NCBI GenBank assembly: GCA_019114515.1
Contig: DXFH01000028.1
Location: 1-52,883 of the forward strand
Length of the DNA stretch: 52,883 nt
Origin: Candidatus Limosilactobacillus merdigallinarum
GTDB lineage: Bacteria > Bacillota > Bacilli > Lactobacillales > Lactobacillaceae
Direction: 5' to 3'
The number at the start of each line of letters is the position of its first letter. Position 1 is the stretch's first letter. Made by a program: the position numbers and the translations under genes. The notes under the pieces are model-generated. The model did not search any database and was not told the origin of the DNA. It saw only the letters and a list, made by a program, of their open reading frames with translations. Below are positions 25,731 to 34,097 of the stretch, piece by piece.

Positions 25731-28136
25731 CTACCAATCGTATTCCTCTGGATCTTTCAGGCCCATGCCCGTTGCGTGGTACAGCATGATCCGCTGTTCG
25801 TAATGAGCAACGTTCCGTTTCGTAGTCTTAACCATGTCTGGGTTGACGGAAACGTAGTCGATACCGTGCTGGATCAGGAAGTTAGTAAATTCTGGGTATT
25901 CAGATGGTGCCTGACCACAGATAGAAACGGTCTTGCCGTCTTTGTGAGCGGTCTTAATCAAGTGAACAATGGCCCGCTTTACGGTTAAGTTACGTTCATC
26001 AAACAGGTGGGCAACCATGCCGTTGTTCCGGTCACAGCCAAGCAGCAGCATTACCAAGTCGTTAGAACCGATGGAGTAGCCGTCGACGTAACGGTTGAAC
26101 TTGTCGGCACAAATGATGTTGGATGGAATTTCGGCCATCATGTAAACCTTGAAGTCATTGCCCCGAACAAGTCCTTCGCCTTCCATGATTTCGGTAATCC
26201 GCTGAGCTTCCGCAACGGTCCTTACAAATGGAATCATAACGTTTAAGTTCTTCAAGCCATACTCATCACGAACCTTCTTAACAGCATCCAGTTCGAGCTT
26301 GAAGGCTTCAATATACTTCGGGTCGTAGTAACGAGAAGCACCACGCCAGCCTAGTAAGTCAGACGGTTCATGCGGTTCGTACTTTTCGCCGCCCTTCAGC
26401 TTCCGGTATTCACTGGACTTAAAGTCGGACAGACGCAGGATAACCGGACGTGGTGACATTGCCCGCGCCACTTGTGCGACCCCGTTAGCCAACTTGTTAA
26501 CCACCGTTTCTGGGTGACCTTTTTCAATCAGGTAAAGTGGGTGTTCGTGAATATAGGTCGTCCATAAGAATTCTTCACGCATCAGGCCAATCCCGTCAGC
26601 CGGCAAACCAGCGTAACGGTCAACTAAGTCAGGGTCACCTAAGTTCATCATGACACCAGTAGCCGTCGGTGGGAAGTATTCAGCGGCTGCCGCTACCTGC
26701 TGAGTTGACTTCTGCGGTTGTTCCAGCATTTCTTCAACTTTGCCTTGGTAGACAACCCCGTTCTTGGCATCGACAGTTACGACATCGCCATCTTTGAAGA
26801 CATCGGTAGCTGCCTTACCCTTACTCTTGGTCCCAACGATACATGGAATCTGCATTTCACGAGAAACAATTGCTGCGTGGCAGGTCATCCCACCATTATC
26901 CGTAATAATTGCCTTAGCCTTCTTCATTGCTGGTACCCAGTCTGGTGAAGTCATTAAGGTAACCAGTACTTCGCCCTTCTTAAATTGGTCAATGTCTTTT
27001 GGACTGTGAATCACGTGAACAATCCCGCTGGTCAGGCCTGGACTAGCTGGTAAACCTTGAACGGCGACCTTGGTCTTTGCAGCTTGCAGCTTCAATTCAC
27101 CGTTTTCTTTGGTTACCGGGTTAGCAGCTTCTTGCTTCTTGCGCTGTGACCAAACGGTTTCTGGCCGTGCCTGGACAATCCACAGCTTGTTAGTGTTGGA
27201 GTCTAAAGCGAATTCCATGTCCATCAGGCAGCCATAGTGGTTTTCAATCTTCCTGGCATAGCCGGCCAATTCAATGACTTGGTCATCGGTCAGCACCTGC
27301 TTATTCTGCAATTCAGCTGGTACTGGTTCTTCCTTAGTACCACCACCTGGCAGACGGGTTAGCTGCACGGTTTGGGCAGTGATCGTCCGGTCAACAATCT
27401 TCAAAGTCTTCTTATCGATGATGAAGTGGTCCGGCGTCACCTTGCCCAGAACAACATATTCACCCAGACCATAAATCGGGTCCACCACAATCTTTGAGGT
27501 ATCACCATTAGCCACGTTAACGGAGAACATAATCCCAGAAGCCTTTGAGAAGACCATCATCTGAATGGCAGCAGACAGTGCCACCTTTTCATATGGGAAG
27601 TTCTGCTTGTGACGGTAGTAAGTAGCCCGGTCCGTGAACAGAGAGGCATAACATGCCTGAACCTTTTCTACTACGTCGTCGGCACCCTGAATGTTCAAGT
27701 AGGACTCCTGTTGACCAGCAAAGGAAGCGTTTGGTAAGTCTTCAGCCGTCGCAGAAGAACGAATGGCTACGAATGGGTCTGGCTGTCCTATCTTCTGTGA
27801 CAGTTGTTGGTAAGCCTGCCGAATATCCTTCGCCAGGTCTTCTGGCATCTTAGCGGCGGTAATCATCCGCCGAATTTTCTGGCAAGCGGCATGCAATTCG
27901 TCACTGTTTTCGTAGTCCTGAATACTGTTCAAAATGTATTTAACTTGCGTGTTCAGTTCAGTGGCACTCATGAAGTAACGATAAGCGTGTGCAGTAGTGG
28001 CAAAGCCATATGGAACTGGAACATCCATTTCCGAAGTCATTTCACCAAGCGATGATGACTTTCCACCGACTAAATTGACATCGGAGCGGTGCAGTTCGTC
28101 AAACCATAATACGTTGGCTTCATTGCGATCAGTCAT
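25731..28136 (-). CDS. ppsA: Phosphoenolpyruvate synthase
   Basis: This 801-residue enzyme converts pyruvate, ATP and water to PEP, AMP and phosphate. Domains in order are the N-terminal ATP-grasp-like PPDK domain (VGGKSSSLGEM, then RSSATAEDLPNASFAGQQES), the swivelling phosphohistidine domain (GGMTCHAAIVSRE, catalytic His) and the C-terminal PEP-binding barrel ending with the catalytic-cysteine motif SICGQAPSEYP. Length equals the family norm. A cre site in the leader suggests repression by CcpA on glucose, as expected for gluconeogenesis. Confidence 0.96.
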   Translation of the reverse strand: MTDRNEANVLWFDELHRSDVNLVGGKSSSLGEMTSEMDVPVPYGFATTAHAYRYFMSATELNTQVKYILNSIQDYENSDELHAACQKIRRMITAAKMPEDLAKDIRQAYQQLSQKIGQPDPFVAIRSSATAEDLPNASFAGQQESYLNIQGADDVVEKVQACYASLFTDRATYYRHKQNFPYEKVALSAAIQMMVFSKASGIMFSVNVANGDTSKIVVDPIYGLGEYVVLGKVTPDHFIIDKKTLKIVDRTITAQTVQLTRLPGGGTKEEPVPAELQNKQVLTDDQVIELAGYARKIENHYGCLMDMEFALDSNTNKLWIVQARPETVWSQRKKQEAANPVTKENGELKLQAAKTKVAVQGLPASPGLTSGIVHVIHSPKDIDQFKKGEVLVTLMTSPDWVPAMKKAKAIITDNGGMTCHAAIVSREMQIPCIVGTKSKGKAATDVFKDGDVVTVDAKNGVVYQGKVEEMLEQPQKSTQQVAAAAEYFPPTATGVMMNLGDPDLVDRYAGLPADGIGLMREEFLWTTYIHEHPLYLIEKGHPETVVNKLANGVAQVARAMSPRPVILRLSDFKSSEYRKLKGGEKYEPHEPSDLLGWRGASRYYDPKYIEAFKLELDAVKKVRDEYGLKNLNVMIPFVRTVAEAQRITEIMEGEGLVRGNDFKVYMMAEIPSNIICADKFNRYVDGYSIGSNDLVMLLLGCDRNNGMVAHLFDERNLTVKRAIVHLIKTAHKDGKTVSICGQAPSEYPEFTNFLIQHGIDYVSVNPDMVKTTKRNVAHYEQRIMLYHATGMGLKDPEEYDW

Positions 28137-28157
28137 GTGATTACCTCCTCATAAATC

Positions 28158-28172
28158 TTGTAAGCGTTTCCA
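28158..28172 (-). promoter_or_regulatory. cre site in the ppsA leader
   Basis: TTGTAAGCGTTTCCA on the plus strand matches WTGNAANCGNWNNCW at every defined position and lies 22 bases before the ppsA start codon. Bound CcpA would block transcription or elongation. Confidence 0.75.
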
Positions 28173-28285
28173 CCCGCCTCTATTCTAGTCTATTTATGTG
28201 CTAAATGGTCGAAAGTTTTTAATTGTTAAGCACCATTTGTTTCGTAATGAGACACTTGATTAAAACAGTAGTAGCAAGCGATCAA

Positions 28286-28325
28286 TAAAAAAAACGGTCA
28301 GGCCACAAATGATGTGAACTAACCG
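28286..28325 (-). terminator. Terminator after the alcohol dehydrogenase remnant
   Basis: On the minus strand ACGGTTAG...CTGACCGT, with an inner TTCACA/TGTGG extension, is followed by eight T residues, close after the remnant's stop codon. Confidence 0.85.
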
Positions 28326-28335
28326 TGTCTAATAA

Positions 28336-28610
28336 CTAATTTAAAACGATTACTTTGCCTAACAAGTGATGACTAGCCAAATACTCATGCGCCTTTGCTA
28401 CTTCCTTCAATGAGAAGATCTTTTCAGGATGAGTGGGCACTTGATAGCGAGCAACGAATGTTAACATACGATCTAATTTTTCTTGATCCACATTGCCAGA
28501 GTAAAAACTCGTCAAATAAGCATTCGGCGCCAAATCCATAATCGGGTCAAATTCTTTTAAGTACCATTGGTTACCGAGTTGACCAGTGCTGCAGACAATA
28601 CCGCCTTCAT
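28336..28610 (-). pseudogene. Zinc-type alcohol dehydrogenase/quinone reductase, internal deletion remnant
   Basis: The last 90 codons of an MDR-superfamily oxidoreductase survive in one frame: EGGIVCSTGQLGNQWYL, then KEFDPIMDLAPNAY, ending FSLKEVAKAHEYLASHHLLGKVIVL, the typical C-terminus. Just upstream, AAGGAGG and ATGAAGGC at 28610 look like the original start (MKA is the usual N-terminus of this family) but run out of frame after a few codons. The simplest reading is a large internal deletion that joined the first codons to the C-terminal third. Confidence 0.75.
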
Positions 28611-28630
28611 GTTAATCCCTCCTTATTTTG

Positions 28631-30151
28631 TTACTGCTTAATTAAATGATGTTTCACCAGGTAACGGTGAGCAACATGGGCAGCACTCTGCTTCTTGACC
28701 GTCACATCATAATTCATCTGCTGCATATCTTCCGTTGAAATCTTACCCGAAAGCTTGTTCAGCGCCTTCACCACTTGGGGGTTCTTCTTGGCAAACGATT
28801 CTTTCATTAATGGAGCCCCTTGGTATGGCGGGAAGAAGTGTTTGTCATCTTGGAGCATCTTCAAGTGGTATTGCGGGATTTGCGGGTCGGTCGTGTAACC
28901 GTCAACGACATTTACCCGACCGTTAGCAATTGCCTTGTAACGAATCGTTGGCTCCATCGTTTTGACGCTCTTAAAGTTGTAACCATAAGGGCCCTTCAAT
29001 CCCGGATAACCGTCATGTAGCTGGTAGAAGTCTGGATCAAAGCCAGCCTGAACTTGGTCATTTAAGCCGGATAACTGACTCATCTTCGTCAATTGGTGTT
29101 GACTGGCAAACTGCGGGCTAACGACTAACGCATAGCCGTTTTGATACTTCATTGGCTTTAAGTAGCGCATCTGATAGCGACTCGCCAATTCACGACGAGC
29201 AATTTGGTAAGTCTCCTGCGTGTCCGAACTTGTCTTATTCTTAAGCTTTAAAATCTGCTGGTTAACCGTCCCCGTAAATTCCGGATAGATATCAATCTGA
29301 TTGCTCTGCAAAGCCTTAAAAAGAAAGTTCGTCCCACCGAAGTTTGGCTTCAAGGCAACTTCCACCTTTGGATCTTCGTCTTTGATAAGGTCCTTATACA
29401 TGTGAATCAAGATGTCCGGTTCACTGCCCATCTTACCTGCAATCACAATCTTAGTTGGTGCCGGGCGCAAGGCTTGATAAGTTTTGAAACCGCCAAAACC
29501 GAGAATGGCTAAGGCAATGACCACTAAGCTTGCACGCAGCCGCTTAGTATTACTGCTGATAAATTTCAAAAGCCAGCTAAAGAAGAAGGCTAAGATGGCG
29601 GACAGTACCGCACCGATGATTACGTAATCATTGTTGTTGGACTGAATCCCGGTCAAGATGAAAGTTCCGAGTCCCCCGCCACCAATCAAAGCTGCTAAGG
29701 TAGCGGTACCGATAATCATGACCAATGAAATGCGGATCCCCGACAAAATCATAGGCATCGCCATTGGCAATTCCAACCGTTGCAACTTTTTCCACTTGGT
29801 TAAACCAAAGGCCGTCGCCGCTTCTTCGAGATTCGGGGAAATCTCCGTCAGGCCCGCATAAGTGTTCTGAAAAATGGGCATGATCGCATATAACACGAGG
29901 GCAATCACTGCGGGAACCGTCCCAATGCCGACAATGGGGATTAAAAGTCCCAAAATAGCGAGGCTCGGAATCGTTTGAATCCCACCAGCAATCTGCAAGC
30001 ATACTTCAGCCACTTTGCGGTGGTCTTTCAATAAGATCGCCAAGGGAATCGCAATGACCATCGCAATTAGTAAGGAAAGCAACGAAATGCCAATGTGCTG
30101 TTCCAGTGCTTTCATAATTGCTCCCTGCTGATTCTGCAATGTATTAAGCAT
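28631..30151 (-). CDS. EgtU-like ABC transporter permease/substrate-binding fusion (ergothioneine or osmoprotectant uptake)
   Basis: A 506-residue fusion. Residues 1-215 form a BetT/OpuCB-like permease with five to six membrane segments and the EAA-like loop EEAATAFGLTKWKKL. After a further membrane anchor, residues 235-506 form an OpuC-type binding domain (KIVIAGKMGSEPDIL, IDIYPEFTGTV, PPYQGAPLMKE). As I recall, length, fusion order and these motifs match pneumococcal EgtU, shown to import ergothioneine; glycine betaine, carnitine or choline remain alternatives. It overlaps the ATPase gene by 8 bases. Confidence 0.85.
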   Translation of the reverse strand: MLNTLQNQQGAIMKALEQHIGISLLSLLIAMVIAIPLAILLKDHRKVAEVCLQIAGGIQTIPSLAILGLLIPIVGIGTVPAVIALVLYAIMPIFQNTYAGLTEISPNLEEAATAFGLTKWKKLQRLELPMAMPMILSGIRISLVMIIGTATLAALIGGGGLGTFILTGIQSNNNDYVIIGAVLSAILAFFFSWLLKFISSNTKRLRASLVVIALAILGFGGFKTYQALRPAPTKIVIAGKMGSEPDILIHMYKDLIKDEDPKVEVALKPNFGGTNFLFKALQSNQIDIYPEFTGTVNQQILKLKNKTSSDTQETYQIARRELASRYQMRYLKPMKYQNGYALVVSPQFASQHQLTKMSQLSGLNDQVQAGFDPDFYQLHDGYPGLKGPYGYNFKSVKTMEPTIRYKAIANGRVNVVDGYTTDPQIPQYHLKMLQDDKHFFPPYQGAPLMKESFAKKNPQVVKALNKLSGKISTEDMQQMNYDVTVKKQSAAHVAHRYLVKHHLIKQ

Positions 30152-31085
30152 TTTCGTTCTCCTTTCTAATTAGGTAATTCCACACAGCGTTTTGTTCGAT
30201 CACAAAATCGCCGTTAGCCAGTCGGCAAGTGACTTGATCTTCGTCATGGTCGCGGAAGTACGACAACAATTCGGCCAAGCTGTGCATCTCGACAATTGAC
30301 GATTCATTTGCAACATCAACTGCTTGGCCCAGCACATCTTGCACCAAACTGGTGAAATCTGGTTGAATGCCATGTCCTTTAAAGAAGTTTCGGACAAAGT
30401 CATTGGCCGGGTGCAAGATAATATCGTTAGGCCGCCCTACCTGCTGCAAAACTCCATCTTTAAGGACCGCAATCTTATCACCCATCCTTAGGGCTTCACG
30501 CATATCGTGAGTCACAAACAAAACGGTCGTGTCATTTTGCTGATGGATCTTCAAGACTAGATCCTGTAACTGCTTACGCACGACCGGATCCAAGGCACTA
30601 AAGGATTCATCCATTAAGATGACGCTCGGTTTCGCAGCCAAAGCCCGGACAATCCCTACTCGCTGCTGCTCACCACCAGATAGCTCGTTGGGCATCCGCT
30701 GAGCATAGCTTTCATCTAAATCCACTTTAGTTAACAGGTCACGGGCAATTGCGTGTCGTTCACTCTTGCTGACTCCTTGTTGTTCAAGCTGAATGCCGAT
30801 ATTATCTTCAATATTTAAATTTGGAAACAGGCTGCTGTCTTGCAGCACATATCCCGTATGCAAGCGCAGGTCTTGCAAATCATAATCTTTAATTTTCTTA
30901 TTATTGAAATAAACATTGCCATCGTCTGGCACCATTAAGCGGTTAAACATCTTTAAAAGAGTGGTTTTACCGCTACCACTAGGCCCTACTAAGACAAATA
31001 GCTCACCCTTATCAACGGTGAATGAAACGTCTTGGAGGACCTGCTGGCCAGCAAAACTTTTAGCAATATGCTCATATTTAATCAT
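30144..31085 (-). CDS. EgtV/OpuCA-like ABC transporter ATPase
   Basis: A 313-residue ATPase of the quaternary-amine type. Walker A GPSGSGKTT (residues 34-42), signature LSGGEQQRVGIVRA, Walker B VILMDESFSALD and the H-loop VTHD are intact. The C-terminal 80 residues form an accessory region weakly like a CBS module. It energises the permease fusion encoded downstream with overlapping ends. Transcription should start near 31118 under Rrf2-type control. Confidence 0.9.
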   Translation of the reverse strand: MIKYEHIAKSFAGQQVLQDVSFTVDKGELFVLVGPSGSGKTTLLKMFNRLMVPDDGNVYFNNKKIKDYDLQDLRLHTGYVLQDSSLFPNLNIEDNIGIQLEQQGVSKSERHAIARDLLTKVDLDESYAQRMPNELSGGEQQRVGIVRALAAKPSVILMDESFSALDPVVRKQLQDLVLKIHQQNDTTVLFVTHDMREALRMGDKIAVLKDGVLQQVGRPNDIILHPANDFVRNFFKGHGIQPDFTSLVQDVLGQAVDVANESSIVEMHSLAELLSYFRDHDEDQVTCRLANGDFVIEQNAVWNYLIRKENENA

Positions 31086-31103
31086 TTACTCGGGTCCTTT
31101 CTA

Positions 31104-31120
31104 GTAACTTAACAAGTTAC
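31104..31120. promoter_or_regulatory. Operator 1 for the Rrf2 regulator (transporter side)
   Basis: GTAACTTAACAAGTTAC is a perfect dyad with 7-bp arms. It lies five bases downstream of the transporter -10 element, covering the transcription start, so bound protein would block egtVU-like expression. Confidence 0.75.
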
Positions 31121-31124
31121 ACGT

Positions 31125-31153
31125 ATCGTATTACTATCTCGTATTATTGTCAA
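31125..31153 (-). promoter_or_regulatory. Promoter of the EgtUV-like operon
   Basis: On the minus strand TTGACA (31148-31153) and TACGAT (31125-31130) are separated by 17 bases. The start would fall inside operator 1. Confidence 0.7.
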
Positions 31154-31169
31154 ACATTATCTAGAAACT

Positions 31170-31186
31170 GTAACTTGATTAGTTAC
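31170..31186. promoter_or_regulatory. Operator 2 for the Rrf2 regulator (autoregulatory)
   Basis: GTAACTTGATTAGTTAC shares its length and outer arms with operator 1. It contains TTGATT (31175-31180), the -35 of the regulator's own promoter. Confidence 0.75.
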
Positions 31187-31203
31187 ATGTAGGCTGATAT
31201 AAT
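31175..31203 (+). promoter_or_regulatory. Promoter of the Rrf2 regulator gene
   Basis: TTGATT and TATAAT (31198-31203) are separated by 17 bases, about 25 bases before the start codon. The -35 is embedded in operator 2. Confidence 0.75.
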
Positions 31204-31227
31204 CGAATCAGCAAGGAGGAATTAACC

Positions 31228-31665
31228 ATGGCAATTTCTACTCGTTACAGCGATGCTATTCACATCATGGCTTACATCAACATTTATCAAAACACCAAGC
31301 TATCTAGTGAAAACATCGCGAAAAGTGTGATGACCTCACCGGTGGTCGTGCGGCGGATTATGAGTGCCTTACAAAAGGCAGGTTTGATCAAGACTACCGC
31401 CGGATCAGCCAACCCCATGTTAGCTAATGATGCTAGTGAGATTACTCTTTTAGATATTTACTTGGCAGTCGAAAAAGACAAGCCGCTATTCACGGTAGAT
31501 CCAAAAACCAACCCACTGTGTATCGTAGGCAGTCAGATTCAAACGGTACTCGAGCACCACTATCAAGAAGTCAAGTCATCCGCGCTTGGCAGATTAAAAC
31601 GCATTACTCTGCAAGATATTATTGATGAAATTCTAGTCAGCTATAAAAACAGAAAAGAAGATTAA
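31228..31665 (+). CDS. Rrf2-family transcriptional regulator
   Basis: A 145-residue winged-helix protein of the Rrf2/YwnA type: N-terminal HTH (LSSENIAKSVMTSPVVVRRIMSALQKAGLI, two helices and wing) followed by a dimerisation helix. The family region TNPLCIVGSQI contains its only cysteine, so it cannot carry the three-Cys Fe-S cluster of IscR; a single-thiol or ligand sensor is more likely (inference). It is divergent from the EgtUV-like transporter, with matching operators on both promoters. An oxidoreductase gene follows after one base. Confidence 0.9.
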   Translation: MAISTRYSDAIHIMAYINIYQNTKLSSENIAKSVMTSPVVVRRIMSALQKAGLIKTTAGSANPMLANDASEITLLDIYLAVEKDKPLFTVDPKTNPLCIVGSQIQTVLEHHYQEVKSSALGRLKRITLQDIIDEILVSYKNRKED

Positions 31666-31666
31666 C

Positions 31667-32533
31667 ATGAAGTACTTAATTACTGGTGCTAGCGGTCACT
31701 TAGGACAGAAAGTAGTGGCAAATTTACGGACAATGACTGCTGAAGCAAACATCCGCTTAGGCATTCATAATATGAAAAAACGTGACCTATTCGAAGGATT
31801 CGGCGGTGAAATCAGTCATTTGGATTACCATGATCCCGATACGGTCAACAAATCATTTACTAACGTGGACGTTTTAGTTTACATCCCCAGCATCACTTAC
31901 AATTTAAGTGACCGGATTGATGAATTTGAAAATGTGCTAGCCGGTGCTCAGCGTAATAACGTTGGTTCATTTATCTTCGTGAGCTTCTTTGCTGACCAAA
32001 CGAACAACCCCTTCCAGATGTCGCCATTTTATGCCTATGTTCCCCGGCGTCTTGCTGGCAGCGGCCTTTCCTATGCTTATGTCCGCAATTCTCTTTATGC
32101 CGATCCGTTGGCCCCATATCTTCCAGAATTAATCGAACGGGGCAATGTAATCTACCCCGTTGGTGATTCGCCGATGTCATTTATCAGTCGTGATGACAGT
32201 GCTAAGGCCATTGCTAGTTTAGCGGTGCAAGCGGTCATGCGTGATCGTGGGCAAAGCTACCTTCTTTCCATGCCCCATAATTACAACATGGTGGAATTAA
32301 GCAAAATCATGTCCAAAGTTACTGGCAAACACATTGGCTACCACCCCGTTTCCTTACAAGAATTTGCCGACATCTATGCCGCAGAAGGTGACGGCAACGA
32401 ATTAGCATCCATGTATGCTGGTGGGGCCATGGGATTGCTTGCGGAAACTTCTCATGATTTCCACCGTCTGACCGGAGAATACCCAATGGAAATGGAAGAA
32501 TACCTAAGGAAGAATTACCAGCCAACCGACTGA
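31667..32533 (+). CDS. NmrA-like NAD(P)-binding oxidoreductase
   Basis: A 288-residue atypical SDR with the N-terminal Rossmann motif TGASGHLGQ (residues 5-13) and no clear YxxxK catalytic pair; such NmrA/QOR2-like proteins act as NADPH:quinone reductases or redox sensors. It starts one base after the stop of the Rrf2 gene, so it is translationally coupled to it. This co-expression with an Rrf2 regulator suggests a redox-stress role (inference). Confidence 0.87.
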   Translation: MKYLITGASGHLGQKVVANLRTMTAEANIRLGIHNMKKRDLFEGFGGEISHLDYHDPDTVNKSFTNVDVLVYIPSITYNLSDRIDEFENVLAGAQRNNVGSFIFVSFFADQTNNPFQMSPFYAYVPRRLAGSGLSYAYVRNSLYADPLAPYLPELIERGNVIYPVGDSPMSFISRDDSAKAIASLAVQAVMRDRGQSYLLSMPHNYNMVELSKIMSKVTGKHIGYHPVSLQEFADIYAAEGDGNELASMYAGGAMGLLAETSHDFHRLTGEYPMEMEEYLRKNYQPTD

Positions 32534-32589
32534 TCACAATTCTGCAATACCTTAACACAATCCCCAGTTTTGCTATTCAGGCATCAAAA

Positions 32590-32640
32590 TAGCCTTCAAT
32601 GCTTGATTTAATGGTCAAACATTGAAGGCTTTTATTTTTT
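32590..32640 (+). terminator. Intrinsic terminator after the NmrA-like gene
   Basis: An 11-bp stem AGCCTTCAATG/CATTGAAGGCT is followed by TTTATTTTTT. Its T-run overlaps the stop of the convergent GNAT gene. Confidence 0.88.
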
Positions 32641-33181
32641 AATTTTCTAAATTATCCAAGGAAGCTTCCATTAATTTAGCCGGCGTGGGACCAATATCTG
32701 CATAATTAAGATTCAAACTCTGGCTGACTTTGAAGCCTGCCCGCTCATAAGAACGCTGTGCCGGCATGTTACTGGCAACGATATCCAGATGCACCACGCG
32801 GGCGCCATTCGCTTTCGCCTGCTGCAAAATATATTGTAGAAACTGCTTTGATAAGCCATGACCACGGTATTGCGGTCGCGTTGCAAATAGGTGCAGGACA
32901 CGGACGGTATCTTGGGGATAGGTCTGTAACCAATGACCTTGGTCATAAATATCATCGTCGCCAGTATATAAGACACCTGCTGCTGCAATTCTTGCCCCAT
33001 CGACTGCAATCAATAACATCTCCTGTGGATCATTGATCGCATCTGTCAGCATCGCTTCACTCGGATGGATTCCCCACTGCCAGTCAGGACTGTATTTGTC
33101 TTCATTCTGGTGACCACATACTTCTTGGTAGAAAGAACACAATTCAGGTATATCACTTAGTTTCGCTAAACGGTACTCCAT
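32639..33181 (-). CDS. GNAT-family N-acetyltransferase
   Basis: About 180 residues with the GNAT fold: N-terminal MEYRLAKLSDIPELCSFY, acetyl-CoA-binding motif A LFATRPQYRGHGLSKQFLQ, and motif B AQRSYERAGFK. The ATG at 33181 is chosen because GGAGTGGTGTT precedes it; the start at 33196 adds five residues with no gain. Substrate unknown. It is separated from the phosphoesterase gene by 64 bases. Confidence 0.88.
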   Translation of the reverse strand: MEYRLAKLSDIPELCSFYQEVCGHQNEDKYSPDWQWGIHPSEAMLTDAINDPQEMLLIAVDGARIAAAGVLYTGDDDIYDQGHWLQTYPQDTVRVLHLFATRPQYRGHGLSKQFLQYILQQAKANGARVVHLDIVASNMPAQRSYERAGFKVSQSLNLNYADIGPTPAKLMEASLDNLEN

Positions 33182-33245
33182 AACACCACTCCTCAAAAAT
33201 TTAGGGTTAATTATATACCGGACTAGTCACGGTGAGATCAATTTA

Positions 33246-34088
33246 TTATAAATTGAGCACGCGTAATGTATTTTGCCATTGTGTAATAAAGTCCGGCGCT
33301 CGCCATTCGTTAACGCGCCGATTACGAACACCTACTGCCTGGTGTAAATAGGTAACATGGCCCCGCTGCAGGGCACGGTGAACATTATGCAGGTGACCAT
33401 AAGCAACATAGGAGACGTTCGGGTAAGACTCGAGTAATTCACCAAGACGATCACTACCGAGCATTGACTGCACCATCTGGAAAACAGTTTGGCGACGGGG
33501 TGTGTTGACTAGCGCTGGCCGCTTCGCCAACAATTCATGATGTGGCGCGAAGTGTGTAACATACAGCACTTGCTTACCATCTGCCTGGGCACGTTTTAGT
33601 TGTTGGTCAGTCTGTTTCAGTACCAGCGCCATTCGTTGCCGATCCGTCATCGGTTGTTCAGTTGCACTGTCTAGCCAGTAAACCTTCTTCCAACGCGCAA
33701 TTCTTGCTGGGTCATTATTAAACTGTGAAAAGCTATAGTCATACCAGCCATTATTCCCAATGACCCGCCAGTTAGTACCTGGTAAATCAATAAAGCGATC
33801 ATGCAAATAATGGGCGTCTGGCAAAGTTTCCAATTGGTGAAAACTAGCATGGTTCATCATGTCATGATTGCCGGCCAAGTAATAGACACGGGTAGTTTGC
33901 CCAAGCTTATTCTGTAATTTATTCATATATGCCTGGATTTGGACAAAATCATTGAACAAGTCGCCAATGTGAAGGTAATAATTAATTTCCGTTGTTTTCA
34001 GGTATTGTGCTTGTGCTGCTAAGGTTTGTTCAATATTTACTCGATTGACATCCAGATGATTATCACTAGAAATAGCAACTCTGACCAT
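33246..34088 (-). CDS. Metallophosphoesterase (calcineurin-like)
   Basis: A 280-residue protein containing all dimetal motifs: SSDNHLD (residues 7-13), HIGDLFND, AGNHDM, VTHFAPH and YGHLHN. These mark a calcineurin-like phosphohydrolase; substrate is unknown. It is followed upstream (transcription order) by the uracil-DNA-glycosylase-like gene with a 9-base gap, suggesting an operon. Confidence 0.92.
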   Translation of the reverse strand: MVRVAISSDNHLDVNRVNIEQTLAAQAQYLKTTEINYYLHIGDLFNDFVQIQAYMNKLQNKLGQTTRVYYLAGNHDMMNHASFHQLETLPDAHYLHDRFIDLPGTNWRVIGNNGWYDYSFSQFNNDPARIARWKKVYWLDSATEQPMTDRQRMALVLKQTDQQLKRAQADGKQVLYVTHFAPHHELLAKRPALVNTPRRQTVFQMVQSMLGSDRLGELLESYPNVSYVAYGHLHNVHRALQRGHVTYLHQAVGVRNRRVNEWRAPDFITQWQNTLRVLNL

Positions 34089-34097
34089 AATAAACTC

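Noticed and set aside
28558-28610. 17-codon peptide MKAVLSAALVNSVTNGT as a real small gene
   Set aside because: It is better explained as the out-of-frame start of the deleted alcohol dehydrogenase.
29628-30002. 124-codon minus-strand frame inside the EgtU-like gene
   Set aside because: Alternative frame of the permease region; composition is a shadow of the real frame.
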